A stretch of 64,000 bases of DNA, taken from NCBI RefSeq assembly GCF_021261325.1, contig NZ_JAJSBI010000022.1, forward strand, positions 62,001 through 126,000. Reading direction: 5' to 3'. Under the pieces are notes generated by a model. That model made no database searches. It had not been told where the DNA came from and worked only from the letters and a program-made list of their open reading frames with translations. Source of the DNA: Streptomyces guryensis (GTDB lineage Bacteria > Actinomycetota > Actinomycetes > Streptomycetales > Streptomycetaceae). Below, one piece after another: positions 37,763-47,084 of the stretch; within the stretch, counting starts at the first letter, position 1, and each line of letters starts with the position of its first letter. Both the position numbers and the translations under genes were made by a program.

Positions 37763-40068
37763 GCAACGAAGCCGCCACCGCGACCACCGCCGCGGAGGCA
37801 GCACCCGCCCCCGAGCAGCTGCCGCACGGGCTCGGCGCCTCTCTGCCGGCCGCCGACACCCGCGCCAAGACCGAGGGCACGTTCCCGTACGCGGCGGACC
37901 TGTGGGCCGAGGGCCTGCTGTGGGCCGCCGTACTGCGCTCCCCGCATCCGCACGCGCGCATTGTGTCCATCGACACGTCCCACGCGCGCGAGATGCCGGG
38001 CGTAAGGGCCGTCGTCACGCACGAGGACGTGCCGGGCACCGCCCGCCACGGCCGCCGCAGCGCCGACCGGCCCGTGTTCGCCTCCGAGGTCGTGCGCCAC
38101 CACGGCGAGCCCATCGCCGCCGTCGCCGCCGACCACCCCGACACCGCGCGCATGGCCGCCGCGGCCGTCATCGTCGAGTACGAGGTACTCGACCCGGTCA
38201 CCGACCCCGAGCAGGCCTTCGAGGCGGAACCGCTGCACCCCGACGGCAACCTGATCCGGCACATCCCGCTGCGCCACGGCGACCCGGACGCGGCCGGCGA
38301 GATCGTGGTCGAGGGCCAGTACCGCATCGGCCGCCAGGACCCGGCCCCCATCGGCGCCGAGGCCGGCCTCGCCGTGCCCCGCCCCGACGGCGGCGTCGAG
38401 CTGTACCTGGCCTCCACCGACCCGCACGCGGACCGCGACACCGCCGCCGCCTGCTACGGCCTCGAACCCGAACGCGTCAAGATCGTCGTCACCGGGGTCC
38501 CCGGCGCCACGGCCGACCGCGAGGACCAGGGCTTCCAACTCCCGCTGGGCCTGCTGGCGTTGAAGACCGGCTGCCCGGTGAAGCTCACCGCGACGCGTGA
38601 AGAGTCCTTCCTGGGCCACACGCACCGCCATCCGACCCTGCTGCGCTACCGCCACCACGCCGACGCCGAGGGCAGGCTGGTGAAGGTCGAGGCGCAGATC
38701 CTCCTCGACGCGGGCGCGTACGCCGACACGTCCTCCGAGGCCCTCGCGGCCGCCGTCGGCTTCGCCTGCGGCCCCTACGTCGTCCCGAACGCCTTCATCG
38801 AGGGCTGGGCCGTACGCACCAACAACCCGCCCTCCGGCCATGTGCGCGGCGAGGGTGCGATGCAGGTCTGCGCCGCCTACGAGGCCCAGATGGACAAGCT
38901 GGCCAAGAGGCTGGGCCTGGACCCGGCGGAACTGCGCCTGCGCAACGCCATGGCCACCGGTGACGTACTCCCGACCGGCCAGACGGTGACATGCCCCGCA
39001 CCCGTGGCGGAGTTGTTGCAGGCGGTCCGCGACTTCCCGCTGCCCGCGCTGCCCAAGGACACCCCCGAGGAGGAGTGGCTGCTGCCCGGCGGCCCCGAGG
39101 GAGCGGGCGAACCGGGCGCGGTGCGCCGAGGCGTGGGCTACGGCCTGGGCATGGTCCACATGCTCGGCGCGGAAGGCGCCGACGAGGTCTCCACGGCGAC
39201 CGTGAAAGTCCAGGACGGCGTGGCGACGGTGCTGTGCGCGGCCGTCGAGACGGGCCAGGGCTTCACCACGCTGGCCCGCCAGATCGTCCAGGAGACCCTC
39301 GGTATCGACGAGGTGCACGTGGCGCCCGTCGACACCGACCAGCCACCCGCCGGCGCGGGCTGCCGAGGCCGCCACACCTGGGTGTCGGGCGGCGCGGTGG
39401 AACGGGCGGCCAAGATGGTCCGCACCCAGCTCCTGCAGCCCCTGGCCCACAAGTTCGGCATGTCCACCGAACTGCTCCAGATCACCGACGGCAAGATCAC
39501 CTCGTACGACGGTGTCCTGTCGACCACCGTCACCGAGGCGATGGACGGCAAGGAACTGTGGGCCACGGCCCAGTGCAGACCCCACCCCACGGAGCCGCTG
39601 AACGAGGCCGGCCAGGGGGACGCCTTCGTCGGCATGGCGTTCTGCGCGATCCGCGCGGTCGTCGACGTCGACATCGAACTCGGTTCGGTACGGGTCGTGG
39701 AGCTGGCCCTCGCCCAGGACGTCGGCCGGATCCTCAACCCCGCCCAGCTGGCCGCCCGTATCGAGGCGGGCGTCACCCAGGGCGTGGGTATCGCGCTGAC
39801 GGAGAACCTGCGCACCGCGCGCGGGCTGATCCGCCACCCGGACCTGACGGGTTACGCCCTGCCGACCGCCCTGGACGCACCCGACATCCGGATCGTCAAG
39901 CTCGTCGAGGAACGCGACGTGGTCGCCCCGTTCGGCGCGAAGGCGGTCAGCGCGGTCCCGGTCGTCACCTCCCCGGCCGCCGTCGCCTCCGCCGTACGGG
40001 CCGCCACGGGCCGCCCGGTGAACCGGCTGCCGATAAGGCCACAGGCCGCCGTGGTGACCGACCGGTGA
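37759..40068 (+). CDS. Molybdopterin-binding subunit, atypical xanthine dehydrogenase family
   Basis: 769-aa large subunit. It has the hammerhead domain (ADTRAKTEGTFPYAADLWAEG in two parts: ADTRAKTEG, FPYAADLWAEG) and the Mo domains with HVRGEGAMQ and GQGFTTLARQI. Two hallmarks are altered. The usual GGGFGGK loop is replaced by VTGVPGATADREDQGF (about residues 241-256). The catalytic GxKGVGE motif reads GAKAVSA (726-732), so the base Glu is Ala732. It may use another substrate or chemistry, or be inactive. The three subunits overlap and form one operon; their true substrate is unknown. Confidence 0.88.
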   Translation: MSNEAATATTAAEAAPAPEQLPHGLGASLPAADTRAKTEGTFPYAADLWAEGLLWAAVLRSPHPHARIVSIDTSHAREMPGVRAVVTHEDVPGTARHGRRSADRPVFASEVVRHHGEPIAAVAADHPDTARMAAAAVIVEYEVLDPVTDPEQAFEAEPLHPDGNLIRHIPLRHGDPDAAGEIVVEGQYRIGRQDPAPIGAEAGLAVPRPDGGVELYLASTDPHADRDTAAACYGLEPERVKIVVTGVPGATADREDQGFQLPLGLLALKTGCPVKLTATREESFLGHTHRHPTLLRYRHHADAEGRLVKVEAQILLDAGAYADTSSEALAAAVGFACGPYVVPNAFIEGWAVRTNNPPSGHVRGEGAMQVCAAYEAQMDKLAKRLGLDPAELRLRNAMATGDVLPTGQTVTCPAPVAELLQAVRDFPLPALPKDTPEEEWLLPGGPEGAGEPGAVRRGVGYGLGMVHMLGAEGADEVSTATVKVQDGVATVLCAAVETGQGFTTLARQIVQETLGIDEVHVAPVDTDQPPAGAGCRGRHTWVSGGAVERAAKMVRTQLLQPLAHKFGMSTELLQITDGKITSYDGVLSTTVTEAMDGKELWATAQCRPHPTEPLNEAGQGDAFVGMAFCAIRAVVDVDIELGSVRVVELALAQDVGRILNPAQLAARIEAGVTQGVGIALTENLRTARGLIRHPDLTGYALPTALDAPDIRIVKLVEERDVVAPFGAKAVSAVPVVTSPAAVASAVRAATGRPVNRLPIRPQAAVVTDR

Positions 40069-40594
40069 CCGCAGCGGGCGGCACACGTGCGTGGTGACGT
40101 CTTCCGCCGCATGATCGTGTCCGGGCGCGAGGAGTACGTCCCCGGGGCGGACGGCGAGAGGGAGGCAGGGCTCCGGCTCCGGCTGCGGTGCGACGCGTAG
40201 GGGCCGCGTGTGCACCAGGCCGGCGTACGGCGCCAGATCCTTGGCCGGCACGACGTCCTGCGCCACCGCAGTGAACCCGGCATCCGCGTTCGCGTCGGCG
40301 GTCGCCGCCGGCAGCATTGCTGTGGCCGGACAGCTCGGAGCTGACGGCGGGGGAGACGGTGGAGGCGGTCCTCGCGGGACGGGAACGGACGAGGGTGCTC
40401 TGAGCGTCCTGTGGTTCGGGCCGTCCTCGCCGGTTCGGGGGCATTGTCAGTGGCGCGGCGTAGTGTTCTGGGCAGTGGGGAACGGCTGCCGGAGCCGTAC
40501 GGCGTAACGGCACATGCCCGGCCGCGCCCTGCACGGGGACTGTGAGCAGACACATGCGCCGGGGCACATGTGACGAAGCACATGCGGGGGAGCA
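40069..40594. other. Intergenic region with a possible minus-strand gene remnant
   Basis: No intact gene is supported in these 526 bases. The minus strand at about 40080-40317 reads like protein (AVAQDVVPAKDLAPYAGLVH, then LAVRPGDVLLAPGHDHAAED) but runs into antisense of the Mo subunit and has no proper end. It may be the start of a lost gene. The right end should hold the promoter of the next gene. Confidence 0.3.
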
Positions 40595-41770
40595 ATGAGT
40601 ACGACCAGTGCCGCCACGGCGGTGATCACGCTGACCGAGGACCAACTCGATCCGTACGTCAAGCACGGGGCGACGCGCCGCTGGCTGACAGGGCCCGGAC
40701 TGCCGGGCGACAGCGGCCTGTTCACCTTCGAGGAGCTGGTCCGGGAGGGCCTGCGGACGGTCGGGGACTCCACCGGCGACCCCGACGGGCGCCTGGCGGC
40801 GGAGCTGCGGGACCAGCTGGTCATAGGGGCGGTGCTCGACCCCCGGGGCCTGGAGACGGAGTCGGTGCTGCTCGACGGCGCGACGGGGGAGATCGCGACG
40901 ACGTACTTCCTGCACGACCGCCCCGACCTGATGGGCAGCCGCCCGCTCGCACCGTCCCTCGGCACGCTGGTGCGGTTCGCGACGGCGGCGGACGAACTGG
41001 CGGGGCTGCGCGGCCAGTTCGCGTCCTACGCCGGCCGCTTCGGCCCGAAGGCGGCGGCGGAGGCGTCCCGCCACCTGCTGGCGTTGTTCGAGGAGGGCAC
41101 GGACGGCGAGGTGCCGCTGTTCTGGAAGATGGCGGCCCTGATCCGCCCCCTGTCCCTGATGGCGGGGCCGGGCACGGACTCCGGACTCGCTCTCGACCTC
41201 CCCACCCGCCTGCTGGACCGGGAGTTCGGCCACGGCCAGGTGTGGCGCTTCGAGGACGTCGACTTCCCCTCGACCCTCACGCACGAGCCGACCCGCCGCT
41301 TCCTGCGCGAGACGGGTCTGCCGGAGGACGGCGTGCTCTTCCACCTCGACACGGACGTCCCCCTGCCGACCCTGGCCGAGCACTACGCCTACCAGGGCCC
41401 CGAGGGCTTCGATCCCGCCCGACTTCCGCGCAGGGTCAGCCACTTGATACGACTCGGCCACCTCATCGAGGACAACAGCCTGGTCGTCGACGGCGAAACA
41501 GGCGCGGTCCTCAACTGGAGCGAGTCCGAGGCCACCCTGTACCCGCTGAACACAGACGTCTCCACCCTGGCCTTCACCCTCTGGCTCCTCCACCGCGAGA
41601 AGGCCGTCGACAAGGCCCTGGCGGGCGAGCTGACGACCGACGCCTACGACCAACTGGCCGCGACGATGCTCCACACGCTGTCGAGCATCGACCCGACCAC
41701 CCTCACGACGGAACCGGGCCGCCACTACTGGACGGAGGCCTTCCAGGACGAGGCGGGCGGGGTGCTGTGA
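40595..41770 (+). CDS. SUKH-4-like protein (possible immunity protein)
   Basis: 391-aa cytosolic protein of SUKH-4 type, a superfamily including many toxin-immunity proteins. Two related halves are visible: GATRRWLTGPGLPGDSGLFTF near residue 25 and EPTRRFLRETGLPEDGVLFHL near residue 230. Typical later elements are LIRLGHLIEDNSLVVDGETG and YPLNTDVSTLAFTLWLL. GGGGGAG precedes the ATG. No toxin gene is seen next to it, so it may be an orphan immunity protein. It marks the left end of the accessory zone. Confidence 0.8.
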   Translation: MSTTSAATAVITLTEDQLDPYVKHGATRRWLTGPGLPGDSGLFTFEELVREGLRTVGDSTGDPDGRLAAELRDQLVIGAVLDPRGLETESVLLDGATGEIATTYFLHDRPDLMGSRPLAPSLGTLVRFATAADELAGLRGQFASYAGRFGPKAAAEASRHLLALFEEGTDGEVPLFWKMAALIRPLSLMAGPGTDSGLALDLPTRLLDREFGHGQVWRFEDVDFPSTLTHEPTRRFLRETGLPEDGVLFHLDTDVPLPTLAEHYAYQGPEGFDPARLPRRVSHLIRLGHLIEDNSLVVDGETGAVLNWSESEATLYPLNTDVSTLAFTLWLLHREKAVDKALAGELTTDAYDQLAATMLHTLSSIDPTTLTTEPGRHYWTEAFQDEAGGVL

Positions 41771-42389
41771 CCACGGACTGGCCGACGAGGCGGCTTCAGG
41801 ACCCCTCCTGACTGCTCCGGGTGTGCCCCCTGGCTGCCAGCACCTCCCGAACGACCAGCCACACGACCGTCAGCGAACCGCCCATCAACAAGGAGCAGTT
41901 TGTGTCCGGGCTCCGCATCATCCACGACTGGGCCGACACCGAGACGGCCGGACAGCCGGCAAGACGACACCCGCCCCGGCGGGCCGCCCTATCCTTCGGC
42001 CTGGTCAGGCAGTCAGAGTCGTTCCGTACGGAGGCAGCGACCCTCGGGGCTCCGACGAGCCGATCTGTCAGACCGCAAGCCCATCCACCTACGGTTGACT
42101 CGACCCGTTCCAGAAAGTCCTTGCGCGCAAACTTTCCAATTGTCCGCATCGCCGTCCGGGGAGTTCGCAGCGGTCCGCGGGGCAGGCCAGAGGCGATACG
42201 CGTGCGACTCTGAACGGTGGCAGCCGTCGATGTACTGGACAAAGACCACGCCAACGAGCGGGTTCGGAACGAGACAGAAGGTCGGCGGACACGGCAGCTG
42301 CCTCAGGGTGTTGTCGGCGCCTCTTAGGGCCGCCCTTCTACTTCCGCAATACAACCTTGCTGGACAACCTTCCCGCCTATGATCAGGCT
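41771..42389. other. Gene-free border of accessory island
   Basis: 619 bases with no supportable gene on either strand. Short open frames here lack codon bias and start signals. The base composition drops gradually toward the low-GC nuclease gene, so a recombination border probably lies in this stretch. I searched by eye for a copy of the tRNA-Cys 3' end and found none. Confidence 0.5.
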
Positions 42390-43280
42390 ATGACTGATCG
42401 TCCATTCCCGACGCCAAGCAGCGACGATGTAATTGCGGCACTTGAACGTACAGGATTCCTGCTTGAGCAGCGAGTTGCGCAGGAAGTAAGGGCTGCAGGA
42501 TTTTATGTCCAGACGGGGCGTGCGTTCAGAGACCCGGAGGAGGGCAAATCGAGGGAAGTGGACGTTTATGCCTTTAAGCGTCTTTTTGTGAATGAGAAAG
42601 GTGATATCAGTCTGGGTGTGAAGCTTCTGATCGAGTGCAAGAAATCGACCGGGCCCTATGTTGTCTTGGGGAGGAAGCTAAGTGATGACGAAAGAAATAG
42701 GTCTCCTCATTCTCACGCGATGCCGATTAATTCCGTGAAATGGGAAGAGAAGGGTGAAGGGCTTCGAATTTACTACAAAAGCAAAAGTCTCTGGAATGTG
42801 CTTGGTTTGCATGAACTGCCTCATAGTCCGAGTCGAGATGAGAAGAAGGGTCTTCAACTAGTCAGGATGCACTTGAAGAACAAGGAGTGGCAAGCCGATA
42901 ATTCTGCCATCTTCGACTCCTTGACTCTTCCCCTGATGAAAGCGGTTGAAGCGTTTAGGCCACCCCGTGACAAGGCTTCCGTTATTCCAAAGTATGCTCA
43001 CATGGAGCTGTGCTTTCCTGCTGTCGTGACCAGCGGCGAAGTTTTCTATGTTGACGCGGATGCGGGTGATCCCTTGGCTGAGCGGGTGGAATGGGTGTCG
43101 ATTGACCGAGATATCGACATGGAGGGTATGAGTGGGAATTTCTCCATGGATGTTGTGAGCTACGATTCGTTGGGTGACTATTTGACTACTCGGATTCTCG
43201 GATTCTGTGAGGAGGTGAGAGAGGTTGTGATTTCTGATCCGGAAAGATTGCGAACTCGTGAGATTCCGTCTCCCCGTTGA
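42390..43280 (+). CDS. Putative PD-(D/E)XK-type nuclease, low GC
   Basis: 296-aa protein with no close match that I recognise. Residues about 45-85 contain KSREVDVYAF, then KLLIECKKS after about 15 residues; the D...ExK spacing is that of restriction-endonuclease-fold proteins. Base composition is near 50% GC by eye, far below the neighbours, and codon use is unlike Streptomyces, indicating recent transfer. No methylase or partner lies alongside. Possible roles are an orphan restriction or repair-type nuclease. ATG at 42390 is chosen over the TTG at 42357. Confidence 0.65.
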   Translation: MTDRPFPTPSSDDVIAALERTGFLLEQRVAQEVRAAGFYVQTGRAFRDPEEGKSREVDVYAFKRLFVNEKGDISLGVKLLIECKKSTGPYVVLGRKLSDDERNRSPHSHAMPINSVKWEEKGEGLRIYYKSKSLWNVLGLHELPHSPSRDEKKGLQLVRMHLKNKEWQADNSAIFDSLTLPLMKAVEAFRPPRDKASVIPKYAHMELCFPAVVTSGEVFYVDADAGDPLAERVEWVSIDRDIDMEGMSGNFSMDVVSYDSLGDYLTTRILGFCEEVREVVISDPERLRTREIPSPR

Positions 43281-43479
43281 AACAGGGCGGCGAAAAGCTG
43301 ATTTTCGATAGGGTCTGCAATTCTGAGGGCGTCAGCGAGTCGGTATGGAGTGCCGAGTGGTTCGTTGGTGGGGAACCGGTGACTGTCGGCCGTTGACCGA
43401 GAAGGTGACGGGCCTGTTTTGCGGGCAGGCGGGGCCAGGGTCGGTGAACGCTTCATTGACCCGCACTGAAGACGGAAGC

Positions 43480-43690
43480 TATGCACCACGCCAGGGTCAC
43501 GACCTTTACCGAGGACGCCTCACGGCTGTGGACCGGTAACGCACGCCGCATGATGGCCACTTGGCGCAACCGCGCGATGGGAGCCGTGCGGCTGAGCGGC
43601 GTCACGAACATCGAGGCCGGCCTGTCGCAACGCCTGCGACGTACGGTGCCAGCGCGCTCTCCGGGGGCTCGAATGATCATGAACCGCACA
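43480..43690 (+). pseudogene. ISAs1-type transposase, C-terminal remnant
   Basis: The frame encodes VTTFTEDASRLWTGNARRMM, then ATWRNRAMGAVRLSGVTNIE. This matches the conserved C-terminal end of ISAs1-family transposases (EDxSxxRTGN..RVMATLRN.A...LRL.G.TNIAA). The catalytic DDE part and both inverted repeats are missing. It lies in an otherwise gene-free 628-base gap (43281-43908) between the foreign nuclease and the operon. It is a scar of mobile DNA. Confidence 0.7.
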
Positions 43691-43908
43691 GCATGCAGCT
43701 ACGCCAGGGCTCTGGGTTACGCCAAGGCTCTGGGTGACGTCCTCCTCCTCGGTCGGTCCATCCTGGCTGACGTTGTCTTACCGCAAACTGCGTAGCTGAA
43801 ACGGCCTGTTGCGGAAAGGGACGGCTCGCTGGCCAAGATCAGGGCTAACCTGATGCCCCGTCTCCTCGCGGCCCAACGGCCGGGACTAGCGAAAGGTGGA
43901 CATCGACA

Positions 43909-44883
43909 GTGACGCCGATGCTCCCTTCGACCTCCACACTTCCCTCATTGGGTTTGGGTACATTTCCGTTCAGCGGAGTGTTCACCCCTCTTGATCAGCA
44001 AGCCGCCAGTGACGTGCTGAGGGCTTTCGTGGAGGCCGGCGGATGGTATATCGAGACGGCTCCGGTCTACGCACCCAACGGAATCAACTTCGAGCAACTC
44101 ATTAAATCCGTCGGCCGCGAGAGGCTTTTTATCGCCACGAAGTGCGTGACCGGAAGAGACGCCACCGGCGCGACAGTTCGCAGCGGCAAGTCACATCATC
44201 TGCGGGAGCAGTGTCACAGTGAACTCAAGCGCCTGGGTGTCAACCATCTCGATCTGCTGCAACTGCACACGGTCCCGGAAGACGCCAGCGCCGAGGAGTC
44301 GTTCGGAACCCTGCAGGAGCTGAAGGCCGAAGGGCTCGTACGCAACGTAGGTGCTTCGAACGTGTCCCTGGCTCAGCTCAAGGCCTTCCAGGCCGTCGGC
44401 CCCGTCGACTTCGTCCAGAACCGCTTCTCCTTCATCTACCGGGCCCAGCACCGGGAAATCGAGGGCTTCTGTCTTGAGAACGGCACGCTGCTGAATCCCT
44501 ATCAGGTCATTGAACGAGGTCTGCTCACCGACAGCCCCCGCCAAGCGTTCCGCGATGGAGACCTTCGCAACAATAAGTACGAGTACAGCGGAGACGTGTA
44601 CGCGTACGTCCGATCCTGGGTACTCAGTGACCTGAAGCCCATCGCCGAGACGCATGGTGTTTCGGTGACTCGTTTGGCCCTCGGATGGGCCGTGCACCAG
44701 CCGGCAGTGGGCGTCATCCCTGTTGGCGCCACCTCCACGGAACAGGTCCGCGCCAACACGGCGGCCTCGATCGGTCCCCTGCTAGCCGATGTCATCGTCG
44801 AGATGGAGTCGGCCTTCGAGCGCCTTGAGGGTGCTGTCCGTGAACGCGTGGGCCTCTCGTTGGACGAGTACCGGGGGCTTTGA
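43909..44883 (+). CDS. Aldo/keto reductase
   Basis: 324-aa NAD(P)H-dependent oxidoreductase with the AKR barrel. The catalytic set is visible: YIETAPVYAP (usual D replaced by E in FDTA.YG, Tyr kept), FIATKCV (Lys) and LLQLHTV (His). Cofactor-site segments are GVIPVGATSTEQVRAN. The GTG has AAAGGTGG nine bases upstream. It is the first gene of a run of six closely coupled genes and may reduce a sugar-derived carbonyl in the same pathway; this is inferred from context. Confidence 0.88.
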   Translation: MTPMLPSTSTLPSLGLGTFPFSGVFTPLDQQAASDVLRAFVEAGGWYIETAPVYAPNGINFEQLIKSVGRERLFIATKCVTGRDATGATVRSGKSHHLREQCHSELKRLGVNHLDLLQLHTVPEDASAEESFGTLQELKAEGLVRNVGASNVSLAQLKAFQAVGPVDFVQNRFSFIYRAQHREIEGFCLENGTLLNPYQVIERGLLTDSPRQAFRDGDLRNNKYEYSGDVYAYVRSWVLSDLKPIAETHGVSVTRLALGWAVHQPAVGVIPVGATSTEQVRANTAASIGPLLADVIVEMESAFERLEGAVRERVGLSLDEYRGL

Positions 44884-44884
44884 G

Positions 44885-45298
44885 GTGACCGCCGAGGACG
44901 AACTGTGCATTCAGGACACGAAGGTGTGTGGGGGGCCGGCGGTCGAGCCGGGCAGTGTGGTCTCGCTGCTCTACCGCGTGGCGCTCGCTGCGGAGGACCT
45001 CGAGACCGGACGCTGCATAGAGACAAATTACAGTCCGGACATCCCCATCACGGTCACGCTCGAACGTGATCAGCTGCTCCCTGGCGTCTACGAGGCGCTC
45101 TTGGGGATGCGCTCGGGTGGTTCGGTGAGGCGGGTCCATATCCCCGCTGCGCTGGCATTCGGAGACCGAGGTGCTCGAGGCGTACCACCAGGCTCCGGCC
45201 TGTGGGTGGAGATATGCGTCATGCATATTGGCCAGTCCCCGCCCGAGCCGGACACAAACCGTACGGCCGCCGGACTCACGAGCACTGGTGGCGGATGA
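44885..45298 (+). CDS. FKBP-type peptidyl-prolyl isomerase-like protein
   Basis: 137-aa single FKBP domain. The order PGSVVSLLYRVAL, LPGVYEALLGMRSGGSVRRVHIP (shown: LPGVYEALLGMR and GGSVRRVHIPAALAFGDR) and VPPGSGLWVEICVMHI matches FKBP strands and the active-site rim. It has no signal peptide. Only one base separates the AKR stop from its GTG start, and its TGA overlaps the next ATG (45295-45298). Folding isomerases are unusual inside sugar operons; it may assist a partner protein. Confidence 0.82.
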   Translation: MTAEDELCIQDTKVCGGPAVEPGSVVSLLYRVALAAEDLETGRCIETNYSPDIPITVTLERDQLLPGVYEALLGMRSGGSVRRVHIPAALAFGDRGARGVPPGSGLWVEICVMHIGQSPPEPDTNRTAAGLTSTGGG

Positions 45299-46053
45299 AC
45301 ACGGTCCACCGGTCAGCGGTCCTCGAAGGTCATGTGGAGATCGGCTCGAACAACGTCATCGGCCCCGGTGTCACCATCAGGGGTCCAGTGATCATGGGGG
45401 ACGGTAACTATATCGGCCCGGGAGCCTCGGTGGGATGGTTCAGTCGTGAACGTCTCGAAGGCAGCCATCGTCTTGCCGACCCGTTACCGTCGGAGGAATC
45501 CGCAGTCGTTATCGGTAGTAATACGATGCTGTTTGACAAGGCAGTCATCTTCAAACCGATGTTCAAGGAAACGCGGATCGAGGACAACGTCGAGGTCGGT
45601 GCACACGTGATCGTCGGTCACGACTGCATCATTCATGAATCTGCCATTCTTTCACCCCACGTTGCGCTAGGGGCATACGTCACTGTCGGATCGCGCGCGA
45701 ACCTGGGAATCGCCAGTGCGGTTCACAATAGGCTCACCATCGGCGGACTCGCCATGTGCGGAATGGCTTCGGCGATCGTCGGGCATGTGCCACCTGGAGC
45801 GCTTGTCTATGGCAACCCGGCCCGAATCCACGGTGTGAACAGCGTCGGCCTGGCCCGCGCCGGCTTCCCTGAGGGCGAAATCGAGACCGTACTGGCCTCT
45901 CTGCGTGGGCATCCCGTCAAACCGGGAAACGGCATCAGGGAACTCATCGAGCAATACCGTGCCGATGTTCAAAAATGGCCGACCAGTAAGAAGGAGGTCC
46001 GGTGGGGGACCCTCAAGTCGTCATCGTCGCCGGAGTCCGACCCCAGTATGTGA
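45295..46053 (+). CDS. LpxA-like hexapeptide-repeat acyltransferase
   Basis: 252-aa left-handed beta-helix enzyme. Hexapeptide repeats run from the start (IGSNNVIGPGVTIRGPVIMG and DNVEVGAHVIVGHDCIIHES), with a loop His in VGHDC and a helical C-terminal domain like UDP-GlcNAc acyltransferase. VYGNPARIHGVNSVGLARAG resembles the LpxA substrate-binding region. Streptomyces lacks lipid A, so it likely acylates or acetylates another nucleotide sugar. A TTA codon lies at 45484-45486. It overlaps the next gene by 52 bases. Confidence 0.88.
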   Translation: MNTVHRSAVLEGHVEIGSNNVIGPGVTIRGPVIMGDGNYIGPGASVGWFSRERLEGSHRLADPLPSEESAVVIGSNTMLFDKAVIFKPMFKETRIEDNVEVGAHVIVGHDCIIHESAILSPHVALGAYVTVGSRANLGIASAVHNRLTIGGLAMCGMASAIVGHVPPGALVYGNPARIHGVNSVGLARAGFPEGEIETVLASLRGHPVKPGNGIRELIEQYRADVQKWPTSKKEVRWGTLKSSSSPESDPSM

Positions 46054-47084
46054 AGACTAGAGCGGTCCTGTGGCTCCTCGAACGGCATCATCCCCGCATC
46101 GCCGAGCGAACCGTGACCTTCGACATAGCTCAGCACTACAGCCCAGAACTCTCCGATGAAATTGTCGCGGATTTGGGATTTTCATTCACTCATCGGCTCA
46201 CCCATGCTCCTAACCGTCGGCTACGGGGCGTCATCCTGGGACGCGCCATCTCGGAACTCTCCACCTTCCTCGACGGCCTACGGTCCAGACCCGCAGTGAT
46301 GGTCTTCGGAGACGCGTCGAGTGGGCTGGCGGGGGCCCTCGCGGCCCACGACGCGCAGTTACCCCTCATCCATGTCGAGGCGGGTGCGCGACGGGACCCA
46401 CGAGAGATCGAGCACCACAACAGCGTCGTCATCGATTGTCTGGCGCACAAACGTCTGGCGTACACAGAGCGCGCCATGACCGCATTGGCGGAAGAGGGTC
46501 GGGCAGAAGGCAGTTTCCTCGTCGGAGATGTTTCCTACGACTGGTACCGGGACAGGTATGCCGAGCAGTTCGCCTGTCCCCGCCCTCAGGGGCTGGCCCC
46601 CGTCCTAGTCTCCATGCACCGCCCTGCGAACATGACGGCGGAGACGATGCAGATGGTCGCCGAAGCGCTCCTGGCCACTGGCCGGGAGGTTCGCTGGCTG
46701 GACTTCCCCCGCGCACGGCCGTATTTGGGCCCGCTTCGCAAGATGGGAGTCACCATCGTCAGGCTCATGAACCACCAAGAAGCGATCGGTGAACTCACCC
46801 GCAGCGCCTATGTGTTCACGGACAGCGGCGGTCTGAGCCGAGAGGCGCACTACTTTCGCTGCCCTGTCGTGATGCGTCGTGACGTCGGTGGCTGGCCGGA
46901 GCTGGCCGCTACTGGTTTTCTCTACTCGCTGACCGGGCGCACACCGCAGGACATCGACTCAGCCATCATGTGGGCAGAGTCCGCAAAGGTCCCTGACCTG
47001 GACCAGTCGCCGCTCATCGTGTCGGGCGGGGGCGCACTGATCGCAGATCTCGTTCGGGCAAGCACACGACGAGAAATCGGGTGA
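46002..47084 (+). CDS. UDP-GlcNAc 2-epimerase-like (WecB family)
   Basis: 360-aa GT-B-fold enzyme. Family motifs are VIVAGVRPQYVKTRAVL near the start, GDASSGLAGALAA, the strictly conserved HVEAGAR, MHRPANM and the C-terminal SGGLSREAHYFRCPVVMRRD. The usual RE(T/N)xERPE segment reads DVGGWPE, so specificity may differ. GTG with AAGGAGG upstream. A TTA codon is at 46359-46361. It would convert UDP-GlcNAc or a relative to the 2-epimer, feeding the acyltransferase or dehydrogenase nearby. Confidence 0.88.
   Translation: MGDPQVVIVAGVRPQYVKTRAVLWLLERHHPRIAERTVTFDIAQHYSPELSDEIVADLGFSFTHRLTHAPNRRLRGVILGRAISELSTFLDGLRSRPAVMVFGDASSGLAGALAAHDAQLPLIHVEAGARRDPREIEHHNSVVIDCLAHKRLAYTERAMTALAEEGRAEGSFLVGDVSYDWYRDRYAEQFACPRPQGLAPVLVSMHRPANMTAETMQMVAEALLATGREVRWLDFPRARPYLGPLRKMGVTIVRLMNHQEAIGELTRSAYVFTDSGGLSREAHYFRCPVVMRRDVGGWPELAATGFLYSLTGRTPQDIDSAIMWAESAKVPDLDQSPLIVSGGGALIADLVRASTRREIG

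Noticed and set aside
37723..40317. 864-codon minus-strand frame across the Mo-subunit gene
   Set aside because: Antisense of a family-supported gene. Only the first part outside that gene is kept as a possible remnant.
41771..42389. CRISPR array or att copy at the island's left side
   Set aside because: No regularly spaced repeats and no match to the tRNA-Cys 3' end could be found by eye.
43178..43489. Minus-strand small gene at the end of the nuclease gene
   Set aside because: No ribosome site or coding bias, and it overlaps two better-supported plus-strand features.
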